Made by a program: the position numbers and the translations under genes
The notes under the pieces: model-generated
What the model was told of the DNA's origin: nothing
What the model saw: the letters and a program-made list of their open reading frames with translations, nothing else
Databases searched by the model: none
DNA from: Candidatus Berkelbacteria bacterium
Lineage (GTDB): Bacteria > Patescibacteriota > UBA1384 > 2-12-FULL-50-11
Length of the DNA: 32,057 nt
Direction of reading: 5' to 3'
Assembly: GCA_024654065.1 (NCBI GenBank)
Contig: JANLIQ010000047.1
Location: 1-32,057, forward strand
Shown here: positions 15,801-21,352 of the stretch, in pieces
Numbering within the stretch: the first letter of the stretch is position 1
How the letters are laid out: each line of letters starts with the position of its first letter

Positions 15801-15936
15801 TGACGATCTGCGAGATGGCAACGTCTTGAGTCGGCTTGGTTTTACCGACACCAAACAAACTCCAGGCAATCGCCATAATAAAAACGATTGTCAGGACTGA
15901 AAACAACTGACGGGAAAATCTGTTTCGTACAGGCAT
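12817..15936 (-). CDS. ftsH: ATP-dependent zinc metalloprotease FtsH interrupted by an intein
   Basis: This is FtsH, the membrane-anchored AAA+ protease that degrades misassembled membrane proteins, as a 1039-residue precursor. Without the intein the host protein is 605 residues, normal for FtsH. Visible parts are two N-terminal membrane helices, Walker A (GPAGVGKT), the pore-loop region ([12 protein letters not shown]), Walker B (FIDELDAVG), the second region of homology ([20 protein letters not shown]) and the zinc site HEAGH. The intein splits GVGA|S between Walker A and B, right after the pore loop. The ATG at 15936 is preferred to one 12 codons upstream because TTGATT-17-TAGAAT lies exactly 7 bases before it. 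Confidence 0.96.
   Translation of the reverse strand: [1039 protein letters not shown]
13930..15231 (-). mobile_element. Intein with LAGLIDADG (DOD) homing endonuclease in FtsH
   Basis: A 434-residue insert replaces nothing in the host protein: GVGA and SRVRDLF, contiguous in other FtsH proteins, lie on its two sides. Intein blocks are present: Ser1 at the start (SVHPDTKIL), TADH at about 89-92 (block B), HN at 433-434 before the +1 Ser. The endonuclease has two DOD motifs, LLGYYAAEG at 215-223 and [10 protein letters not shown] at 308-317, both with acidic active-site residues. All splicing residues are present, so it should splice and the endonuclease may be active. Ser1 instead of Cys1 is a known variant. 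Confidence 0.95.
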
Positions 15937-15943
15937 ATTCTGA

Positions 15944-15972
15944 ATTCTAGGGTAAAGAACCAGCAAAATCAA
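15944..15972 (-). promoter_or_regulatory. Promoter of the ftsH-lepB operon
   Basis: On the minus strand TTGATT (15972-15967), a 17-base spacer and TAGAAT (15949-15944) precede the ATG at 15936 by 7 bases. This decides the ftsH start and makes the mRNA leaderless. Confidence 0.7.
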
Positions 15973-16029
15973 TGACTTACTCGGTATCTTGGCTAGACTG
16001 GAACAGCAATTTTAGGTACAATGACCGAC

Positions 16030-16102
16030 AGCGGGGTGGAGCAGTGGTCAGCTCGCGTGGCTCATAACCACGAGGTCGTTAGTTCGAATCTAACCCCCGC
16101 TA
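16030..16102 (+). tRNA. tRNA-Met (CAU), probably initiator; integration target
   Basis: Acceptor AGCGGGG pairs with CCCCGCT, discriminator A16102, anticodon stem CGTGG/CCACG around CTCATAA (anticodon CAU), T arm GTTAG/CTAAC with TTCGAAT. The D stem has A11-U24, a mark of bacterial initiator tRNAs, and the first half closely resembles E. coli tRNA-fMet. However, 1-72 is an A-U pair and only two of the three G-C pairs of the anticodon stem are present (29-41 is U-A). A promoter (TAGACT-17-TACAAT) precedes it. CCA is not encoded. Its last three bases belong to the attachment core of the inserted element. Confidence 0.85.
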
Positions 16103-17748
16103 CGAGACGGGACTGTATAAGTAGCTTCCAATGACTTATATGGTTCACGTAACAGATATTGCTTGACCCCTCTATCTGTTACGAAAAAGTTCGAGAAAAT
16201 AGAACCAAGTATTATATCTAAATGTCTCAAAGTGCGTGCATGAGATATTTTTTCAGGTATAGACTTAAAAAGTTCGAGAAAATCGCTGTATGTGGGTAGT
16301 GCCTTCTTGGAAATCTCTATAGCTTCTCTCGTTTCCATAATCGTACTGTCAATTTCTGTTAATCGGCTCTTCAATTGGCCAACATCTTCTTCAAAGGTTC
16401 TCTTTACTTGAATATCGCTGGTTTGCGTCCTGTCCACAGCCTTACCTAGCTCAATCTTTATCTTCTCCCTCTCGTTAAGGAATCCTGTTAATTGATGCTC
16501 TAGCCTCCGCTTGTTTGTCTTAGCTTCAGACATTAAGACGTTTATATACTCATTAAAAGTTCCCTCTGTTGCCAGTTGCAGATTGCCCAGTGTTCTCACA
16601 GCAAACTCTGTAACTACACGTGCCTTGACATGCAGCCTTTTTCCCAGTTTCTTTTTAAAGCTACATTCAGTGTTATCGCATCTGTAAAAAAAGTAAGCCG
16701 TCTGTTTGCCATTTGAATTCTTCTTGGTTAGAGTTGCATGCATCGACGACTCACAGTAGCCACAGAAGACTTTCCCGTTCAGTAATCTAGCTACAACATT
16801 ACCTCTCGTTTTCTTGTCTCTCATAAACCCACTAGCCTTACCGCTATGGTTTAATCTGATATATTCCTCACGGGTTATCATGGGTTCGAAATCAAAACTG
16901 TCACTAAGGATAGTTGAGTCTGTTCCGTGGTGAGCTATTCCACAATAAACAGGGTTTGAAAAAATCCTTGAGAGCTTCTGTTTTGACCAAACAAAGTTTC
17001 TGTGCTCAATGACGCCTATGCCCTTTGCTTTTTTGTAATCTGATTCGTTCAGAAACTTGGCGATTTCTTTTTGTCCACAGCCCTCTAGCCTGAGTTCAGA
17101 TGCTCTCTTGATTAACTCGTGGTTTCTACCATCGGGTCTAAGGAATCTACCTCCGTCTTTAAAGTAGCCGTGTGTATCAGGTATTGATTTACCTGATTTT
17201 AGCGTGCTTTTATTGCCACTCTTAACATTTACGCTTAAGTTATCTGAATACTGCTTACTAACGGCGAATGTTATCGCTAATAATAACTTCCCGCTCGGTG
17301 AATTCTCAAAGCTGTAACTAACAAATTTCAAATCACGAATTAAACCCTCATCTAACATCTCAATTATTTCACCAGCATCTTTCATGTTCCGACTCAATCT
17401 ATCAGGATGCCATGATATTACGCCATGTATACGCCTTAACTTTAATTGATTGATAACCCAATCGAACTTTGGTCTAACCCCAGATTTCTTTGCGGATTTC
17501 GTTTCCTCAATTGTTTCTATCACTCGCAGGCCTTCTCTCGCAGCCAGCTCTTCACACGCCTCCCTCTGTCGTTCGATGGACTTAATTTGTTTCTCGTTAT
17601 CCTCGGTTGACTTCCTGGTGTAAATCACATACTTATAATTCTCGGGTTCAATCTGGTTTTTTCTAGACAAAACTTCTAGAGCATCAAGCCGGCTAATAAT
17701 TTCTTCGGGAGTGACGGTCTTACCACTTCCGTTGGACGGCACAGTCAT
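16090..17748 (-). CDS. Large serine recombinase (integrase), C-terminus replaced by tRNA sequence
   Basis: This is a large serine recombinase of 552 residues in the integrated state. The resolvase domain has YVIYTRKST (nucleophile near Ser47), the SIERQREACEELA helix and SWHPDRLSRNMKDA with catalytic arginines. A recombinase domain (about 190-330), a zinc ribbon (CGYC ... CDNTEC), a coiled coil (about 395-460) and a C-terminal region follow. The last codons, SRSGG and stop, are read from the attachment core and tRNA-Met 3' end. The ATG at 17748 is preferred to a TTG three codons earlier because AAGGA is properly spaced from it. It follows the upstream gene's stop by one base. The circular form should encode 596 residues. 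Confidence 0.93.
   Translation of the reverse strand: MTVPSNGSGKTVTPEEIISRLDALEVLSRKNQIEPENYKYVIYTRKSTEDNEKQIKSIERQREACEELAAREGLRVIETIEETKSAKKSGVRPKFDWVINQLKLRRIHGVISWHPDRLSRNMKDAGEIIEMLDEGLIRDLKFVSYSFENSPSGKLLLAITFAVSKQYSDNLSVNVKSGNKSTLKSGKSIPDTHGYFKDGGRFLRPDGRNHELIKRASELRLEGCGQKEIAKFLNESDYKKAKGIGVIEHRNFVWSKQKLSRIFSNPVYCGIAHHGTDSTILSDSFDFEPMITREEYIRLNHSGKASGFMRDKKTRGNVVARLLNGKVFCGYCESSMHATLTKKNSNGKQTAYFFYRCDNTECSFKKKLGKRLHVKARVVTEFAVRTLGNLQLATEGTFNEYINVLMSEAKTNKRRLEHQLTGFLNEREKIKIELGKAVDRTQTSDIQVKRTFEEDVGQLKSRLTEIDSTIMETREAIEISKKALPTYSDFLELFKSIPEKISHARTLRHLDIILGSIFSNFFVTDRGVKQYLLREPYKSLEATYTVPSRSGG
16100..16107 (+). repeat. Attachment core, tRNA side
   Basis: CTACGAGA, beginning with the last three bases of tRNA-Met. 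It is identical to 20731-20738. In the recombinase frame (minus strand) it encodes Ser-Arg plus two bases of the next codon. Confidence 0.8.
16184..16283 (+). repeat. Paired 17-base direct repeats near attL
   Basis: AAAAAGTTCGAGAAAAT occurs exactly at 16184-16200 and 16267-16283, 83 bases apart, inside the recombinase 3' end. The two copies are read in different frames (IFSNFF and DFLELF), so protein conservation does not explain them. The core AGTTCGAGA recurs twice near the other end of the element. Confidence 0.75.
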
Positions 17749-17749
17749 A

Positions 17750-18259
17750 CTAGTCAAATTCCTTTTTAGCCAGTTTCGCTAAGCTTTCATCATCGATTCG
17801 GAGTTCTTTCTTCAGCGACTCCACAATCTCTTGCCCTCTACTAATCGATACTTCGCAAGTTGCCTTCAGGTCAAATTCATCTCTTCGTTTACGTTCCAAG
17901 TACCACATTGCCACTTTTGGGTTACCGAGATTGTCCACGATAGTTTGTCTAGCTTTTAGTATCGGGGCTGTTTTAAAAGCCTCTTTTTCCTGACAGAACT
18001 TCGGATACTTAACTTGGTAGCGGTACAAGGTTCTGTCAGAGATGTGGGCATAGGTACAAGCTTCTACATCGCTACAGCCCCACAGAAAAGCTTCCTGAAG
18101 CCGTATTAGAACATAGGGAGTAATAACAGTCGGGGCACCACCTTTAGGGCGAGTAGAAAGCTTCTCATGCTCGTCTTCAAGTCCTGTCTTCGGCATCAAG
18201 TGTGACAAATCAAGAACCGGTATATCTATCGCCATCTCTTCAACCGCTGACTGCTCCAT
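17750..18259 (-). CDS. HTH protein resembling phage terminase small subunits
   Basis: This is a 169-residue soluble protein. After a variable N-terminus comes a helix-turn-helix region (about residues 45-85): VITPYVLIRLQEAFLWGCSD, then EACTYAHISDRTLYRYQ and a KYPKFCQEKEAFK helix. This order resembles phBC6A51-type HTH and terminase small-subunit DNA-binding domains. The C-terminal half has NLGNPKVAMWYLERKRRDEF, a block I associate with similar proteins beside recombinases in Patescibacteria. It lies one base upstream of the recombinase start and should be co-translated with it. It could serve as a recombination directionality factor, regulator or packaging-recognition protein; the sequence does not decide this. 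Confidence 0.75.
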   Translation of the reverse strand: MEQSAVEEMAIDIPVLDLSHLMPKTGLEDEHEKLSTRPKGGAPTVITPYVLIRLQEAFLWGCSDVEACTYAHISDRTLYRYQVKYPKFCQEKEAFKTAPILKARQTIVDNLGNPKVAMWYLERKRRDEFDLKATCEVSISRGQEIVESLKKELRIDDESLAKLAKKEFD

Positions 18260-18313
18260 CTGTTAGCAGTTAAGCACTTAGATGGAGGTGGGGGAAGAAC
18301 TTGGAACTGAGAG

Positions 18314-19030
18314 CTATTTTGGCTCAGGCTGAAGATGTATATCTTTTTCGGTGATGCTCTTTTGGATGGCCGGATGGATGTAGGCACTGCCACCAGCTCG
18401 TAGCTGGTTAAGAACGGGTTGGTACTCTAAATTCTTCCAGTTGTACTTCAGAAATTCTTCCTTAGACATAAATATCACAACGGCATCATCAGTCTTTTTA
18501 TTGCCATAAGTGTCAGTAAAGTCAGTTTTAAACTCAACTTCCAACTCGTTAACACCATCAATTTTAAATACCTGGCTGCCGTACCAAACAAAGACAAAAA
18601 CCGCTCCCTTAACTAGACTCTTTTCGTCATAGAAGGTTGGGCTGGTCTTGCTTAAAGTGACAGCCTTTGTTGCTTCACTATAATCTATCGCAATCCCGTC
18701 TCGGTTTTGCTTAATGGCGTCATATGCCACCCATAGCTTGTCTGCAGTTGTTTGTGGCAATGGGACGGGTACTGGTGTGCTTGCCTGTGTCGTAAGACCA
18801 GGCTCATCTGTCGCGGGTTGTTGACTCGCCCCACTACTAGCTTCCTTCCGAGAACCCGTCACGCCAATTGCTATAAAGAAGACCAGGATAGCAATACCAA
18901 AATAAGTGCCAACCTGCTTCCTGGTTAAATCGTGCCCCCTAATCAGTTTTGATAAAAGCTTAGGGCTGATTAACCCTACCGCCAGACCGACCAATGAAAG
19001 TAGAAGAAGTAGTACCAACACCGTACCCAT
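18314..19030 (-). CDS. Two-helix membrane protein with exposed C-terminal domain
   Basis: This 238-residue protein has two N-terminal hydrophobic segments (about residues 1-22 and 43-60) separated by a basic loop (SPKLLSKLIRGHDLTRKQVG). A Ser/Thr/Pro-rich linker (about 64-92) leads to a C-terminal soluble domain (about 95-238). Such N-terminal helix pairs with a linker occur in phage and plasmid surface-exclusion-like proteins, but no family is clearly recognised. TAGTAT lies 6 bases before the ATG, with TTGACT further upstream (spacing 19). It is element cargo and may act at the cell surface. Confidence 0.75.
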   Translation of the reverse strand: MGTVLVLLLLLSLVGLAVGLISPKLLSKLIRGHDLTRKQVGTYFGIAILVFFIAIGVTGSRKEASSGASQQPATDEPGLTTQASTPVPVPLPQTTADKLWVAYDAIKQNRDGIAIDYSEATKAVTLSKTSPTFYDEKSLVKGAVFVFVWYGSQVFKIDGVNELEVEFKTDFTDTYGNKKTDDAVVIFMSKEEFLKYNWKNLEYQPVLNQLRAGGSAYIHPAIQKSITEKDIHLQPEPK

Positions 19031-19094
19031 TTACAGATACTATGCTACAAGCTGTCTGTGGAGTCAATATCTCTCGCCCCTTACGGTGACAGGA

Positions 19095-19313
19095 ATGGAC
19101 AAAGCAGAATTTCTAAAGAATTTTGGTCAAAGAGTTTCTAAGGTTCGTAGAGAGAAGGGAATGACTCAGGAAGAGTTAGCAGAGGCCATAGACGTTCACA
19201 GAACGTACGTTGGTTTTATTGAACAAGGAAAGCGAAACCCGCTGATTTTTAATGTTTATAAGATTGCTGAGGTGACGGGTGTTCCAGCATCGGAGTTGCT
19301 TCGGGAACTCTGA
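19095..19313 (+). CDS. Xre-family HTH regulator
   Basis: This 72-residue protein is essentially one Cro/C1-type helix-turn-helix domain: FGQRVSKVRREKGMTQEELAEAIDVHRTYVGFIEQGKRNP, then IFNVYKIAEVTGVPASELL. It is the only plus-strand gene of the element and diverges from the membrane protein gene, whose promoter lies in the shared 64-base gap, so it likely controls that region. The ATG was chosen because it starts the domain; an in-frame GTG three codons upstream is possible. Its stop directly abuts that of the convergent 333-residue gene. Confidence 0.9.
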   Translation: MDKAEFLKNFGQRVSKVRREKGMTQEELAEAIDVHRTYVGFIEQGKRNPLIFNVYKIAEVTGVPASELLREL

Positions 19314-20315
19314 TTATCTGTTTACATAGTATCTCTGAAGAACCTTGACTAGAAATGCCCGCAAGAAATTGGGGAAGTAATCCAAGAGTCTGTTTGCTCG
19401 TTCGACTCTACTTGGCGGGAGAAAAGTATCACCACGCAGAATCATCTCCCTCTCATAAGGGTAGAAGCTAGCCAAGAATGACCTTCTGCGTCCGTCTCTA
19501 ATCTGTGCTTTCGTAAAGCAGTCACGAAAGCCAATAACACCTCTATCCTTCCTAACGATAAGCTTAACTTTAATGCTTAGCTCTCTATCGAAGTAAAGAC
19601 TCGAGGTTCGGGCAACTCGAACTGTCCTCGGCTTACTGTACCGTGCCCTGTGAAGGTCACTTAACATAACCAAGACCTCATAGTAAGCAAGAGCCTTATT
19701 AATGAGCGTGTGCCCTTCCTCGCGACTATAGATTCTGTTACCCCTTTCTATTTGGATGTTAGAGTTGTCGATGGCGTATTCAGAATGGAAGATGGCGTTT
19801 CTCAGCCTGAAATCGACAAACTCATAGAAATTTGGAATTTCGACATTGAGAGTCACGGCTTTCGCCTTGATTATTTCGATTTTTTTCCAGACCGGAACCG
19901 GTGTTGGCCTCCCGTCAGTAACATCATCGGGAAAGTTATCAACTGAAAAGTTCTGGTCGTCGAGAATGTTTAATAGATTTGCCATTAACTCGTACAAATC
20001 CGTTGATTCAATAATCAGGCCGTACGCAAAAAGGTGAACATGTAATACGAGTTGGTGGTCGAATTTGTTTACTTTCTTTACTTTGTTGACGGCATCGGTC
20101 ACTTCTTTCAAATTCTTCAGAGCGTCCCATGACGAATCAAGGTCTCTTATTCGCAATATCGTTCTGATGAATTCAAATTCGTTCTTCCTCTTCGCAAGAG
20201 TAAATAGGTAACTTAGGCAGTCGAGGTATTTGGTTATTCCTTCAGCATACGAGGAATGAACGCCTCTCAGAGGAGTTTTTAATCTAAACCTCCCCCGTTC
20301 TTCGATAAGAATCAT
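19314..20315 (-). CDS. Cargo protein with HEPN-like R-x4-H motif
   Basis: This 333-residue soluble, helix-rich protein carries DFRLRNAIFHSEYAID (about residues 167-182). RNAIFH fits the R-x4-6-H catalytic motif of HEPN ribonucleases, and the RNAIxHxxY context is typical of that fold. Upstream helices (YELMANLLNILD and preceding) could complete a HEPN bundle. The C-terminal ~100 residues are basic and aromatic (RRRSFLASFYPYEREM) without known motifs. It lies between the Xre regulator and the 52-residue gene. A defence or toxin role fits element cargo but is inference. The start is uncertain: no Shine-Dalgarno or adjacent -10 is seen. Confidence 0.65.
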   Translation of the reverse strand: MILIEERGRFRLKTPLRGVHSSYAEGITKYLDCLSYLFTLAKRKNEFEFIRTILRIRDLDSSWDALKNLKEVTDAVNKVKKVNKFDHQLVLHVHLFAYGLIIESTDLYELMANLLNILDDQNFSVDNFPDDVTDGRPTPVPVWKKIEIIKAKAVTLNVEIPNFYEFVDFRLRNAIFHSEYAIDNSNIQIERGNRIYSREEGHTLINKALAYYEVLVMLSDLHRARYSKPRTVRVARTSSLYFDRELSIKVKLIVRKDRGVIGFRDCFTKAQIRDGRRRSFLASFYPYEREMILRGDTFLPPSRVERANRLLDYFPNFLRAFLVKVLQRYYVNR

Positions 20316-20343
20316 CAGTAGGTCGAGAAGTTTTGTGCTATGG

Positions 20344-20502
20344 TCACTTCTTGACTATATTCTTAGGGTTTTCGTTCAAGTTTATAACTTCGCCATTGTC
20401 GCCAATAACTTGGTTTTCAGATGGGGGAGGGGAGCTAGTGTCAATTGACTGCAAAGTATTTGCTAGTTCTGCAATATCGCTTGGTCTCTCTTCGTTTTCC
20501 AT
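20344..20502 (-). CDS. Putative 52-residue acidic protein
   Basis: This ORF of 52 codons plus stop lies 28 bases upstream of the HEPN-motif gene on the same strand. The protein is acidic and proline/serine-rich (ERPSDIAELANTLQSID, then a SSPPPSEN linker) and ends in NPKNIVKK. A promoter-like TTGTGT-18-TAGTAT lies 9 bases before the ATG, and TAGTATCTG is shared with the promoter of the 238-residue gene. It may be an antitoxin or leader for the downstream gene. No family is recognised and low complexity limits confidence. Confidence 0.45.
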   Translation of the reverse strand: MENEERPSDIAELANTLQSIDTSSPPPSENQVIGDNGEVINLNENPKNIVKK

Positions 20503-20562
20503 TCTAGTCAGATACTAGCACTTCTTTTCTTTTTTACACAATCACGAAATATCCTATTCCCC

Positions 20563-20715
20563 AGTTCGAGAGATTTAGTGTTGATAACCTACAAGACTGA
20601 AGACGGCACAAGTTCACCTGGCTCGCCTTCTTCCTGGGTTTGCATATGACGTAAGTTTTCTACAGCCTCGGCTATCTTCATATGTGCTTTCTTGATAAAA
20701 TTCAGAAGTTCGAGA
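20563..20715 (+). repeat. Two AGTTCGAGA copies near attR
   Basis: AGTTCGAGA occurs at 20563-20571 and 20707-20715, same orientation as the two copies at 16188-16196 and 16271-16279. On the excised circle the four copies lie at about -168, -24, +88 and +171 relative to the attP core start. Confidence 0.65.
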
Positions 20716-20738
20716 GAAGTCCAGTTATGTCTACGAGA
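20589..20738 (-). pseudogene. Displaced 3' end of the serine recombinase gene
   Basis: On the minus strand a reading frame begins at the attachment core (TCT CGT AG, Ser-Arg plus two bases). It runs 49 codons to a TAG at 20591-20589 with no start codon upstream of the core. Its frame through the core is the same as that of the recombinase at 16107-16100. The encoded tail is polar and helical: RRHNWTSLELLNFIKKAH, then KIAEAVENLRHMQTQ, an acidic EEGEPGE stretch and VPSSVL. In the circular form it would follow TVPSR of the recombinase. It is thus the true C-terminus, separated by integration. An internal ATG could give a 30-residue product, but there is no sign it is translated. Confidence 0.85.
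20731..20738 (+). repeat. Attachment core, distal side
   Basis: CTACGAGA, identical to 16100-16107. The last base is shared with the first base of the terminator hairpin. Confidence 0.8.
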
Positions 20739-20769
20739 AGAAAAACCAGTCGAAAGACTGGTTTTTCTT
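20738..20769. terminator. Terminator stranded from tRNA-Met by the insertion
   Basis: AAGAAAAACCAGTC pairs perfectly over 14 bp with GACTGGTTTTTCTT around a GAAA tetraloop, with a T run in either direction. In the reconstructed empty site it follows tRNA-Met after five bases. In the present state it may also stop minus-strand transcription coming from the FtsB-like gene. Confidence 0.9.
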
Positions 20770-20798
20770 GAGTTAATCGATTAACATTACTGGTGTAG

Positions 20799-20871
20799 GC
20801 CGGCGTAGCTCAGTGGTTAGAGCGGACGTTTCATAAGCGTCAGGTCGGAAGTCCAATTCTTCCCGCCGGCA
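20799..20871 (+). tRNA. tRNA-Met (CAU), elongator type
   Basis: Acceptor GCCGGCG pairs with CGCCGGC, discriminator A20871. D stem GCTC/GAGC has the elongator-type C11-G24. The anticodon loop is TTCATAA (CAU) on stem GACGT/GCGTC. The T stem is GGAAG/CTTCC. The T loop reads TCCAATT, with C instead of the near-universal U at position 55. A tRNA-Ile with lysidine-modified CAU is the alternative, but the window also has tRNA-Ile(UAU), which would make that unnecessary. CCA is not encoded. Confidence 0.85.
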
Positions 20872-20884
20872 CAATTAGTTATAG

Positions 20885-21283
20885 TTATTCTCCAAAGAAG
20901 TATTGCCACCACAGCTGGATATTGGTTTTGGTGGTTGGGGAAGCGGGCTGAATATCGTTATATAGATTGTCACTAAGTCCTGGGTTTTGGTCGGTGTCGG
21001 TTGCTAGTCCTTTGATTGTATAAACGGTTTCATCTGGTTTTTTTAGTCCTAAACGCCTTCTGGCCTCTACTTCCTGAAACGACGGTGTTTGGTAGTAGGC
21101 AATCAACAACTTCAACTTACTGTTATTGAAGGCCTGTTGGGCGGTTTGAGTTCTCTTCTCTCGTAAGATTTGTCCTAATTTGTGATTACGGACTATAAGG
21201 TTAATATTCGAATAAACTGCAAAAATGAACAGTCCGATTAATAGCGCTTTCAACATAAATTCTCGCGACATTGCCCCCTTCAT
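20885..21283 (-). CDS. FtsB/DivIC-like septum formation protein
   Basis: This 132-residue bitopic protein has a short cytoplasmic start, one transmembrane helix (ALLIGLFIFAVYSNINLIV, about residues 13-31) and a coiled-coil-like extracytoplasmic helix (LGQILREKRTQTAQQAFNNSKLKLLIAYYQ). The segment EVEARRRLGLKKPDETVY matches the conserved end of FtsB/DivIC proteins, which bridge division proteins at the septum. The C-terminus is extended and ends in LWWQYFFGE. The start could instead be the ATG four codons later, which has a GGGGG-rich sequence upstream. Confidence 0.85.
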   Translation of the reverse strand: MKGAMSREFMLKALLIGLFIFAVYSNINLIVRNHKLGQILREKRTQTAQQAFNNSKLKLLIAYYQTPSFQEVEARRRLGLKKPDETVYTIKGLATDTDQNPGLSDNLYNDIQPASPTTKTNIQLWWQYFFGE

Positions 21284-21298
21284 ATCTAAGTTGACTCT

Positions 21299-21352
21299 AG
21301 CAATAACAAAAACGATCCGCTAGTTGGCAGATCGTTTTTGTGAGCTATTGCT
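21299..21352. terminator. Bidirectional terminator hairpin
   Basis: CAAAAACGATC (21307-21317) pairs with GATCGTTTTTG (21330-21340), and an outer stem AGCAATA/TATTGCT (21299-21305 / 21346-21352) extends it. It sits directly after the stop codon of the 742-residue surface protein and separates it from the FtsB-like gene. Confidence 0.8.

Larger units (their letters stand above)
16100..20738. mobile_element. 4.63-kb integrative element in tRNA-Met 3' end
   Basis: The element is bounded by direct repeats CTACGAGA at 16100-16107 (tRNA 3' end) and 20731-20738. It carries a serine recombinase, HTH/terminase-small-subunit-like protein, membrane protein, Xre regulator, HEPN-motif protein and a 52-residue protein. 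If one repeat and the interior are removed, tRNA-Met is followed after five bases by a 14-bp terminator hairpin, a natural tRNA transcription unit. If the interior is circularised, the recombinase reading frame continues in frame across the joined repeat into the start-less ORF at 20589-20738. Both reconstructions support these exact boundaries. No replication, capsid or conjugation genes are visible. Confidence 0.88.

Noticed and set aside
15937..15972. ftsH start at 15972
   Set aside because: The -35 and -10 of the ftsH promoter fall within those codons, and the ATG at 15936 has the 7-base spacing seen elsewhere.
18906..19094. Longer N-terminus for the Xre regulator
   Set aside because: It would overlap the divergent membrane protein gene and its promoter, and adds sequence unlike the HTH family.
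20275..20300. Similarity of AATCTAA...CCCCCG in the 333-residue gene to the tRNA-Met 3' end, as alternative att site
   Set aside because: It needs a gap, lies inside an intact gene, and does not restore tRNA, terminator or recombinase. CTACGAGA restores all three.
20589..20680. A separate 30-residue gene starting at the internal ATG at 20680
   Set aside because: The frame extends upstream without a break to the attachment core and fits the recombinase frame; a displaced recombinase tail explains it better.
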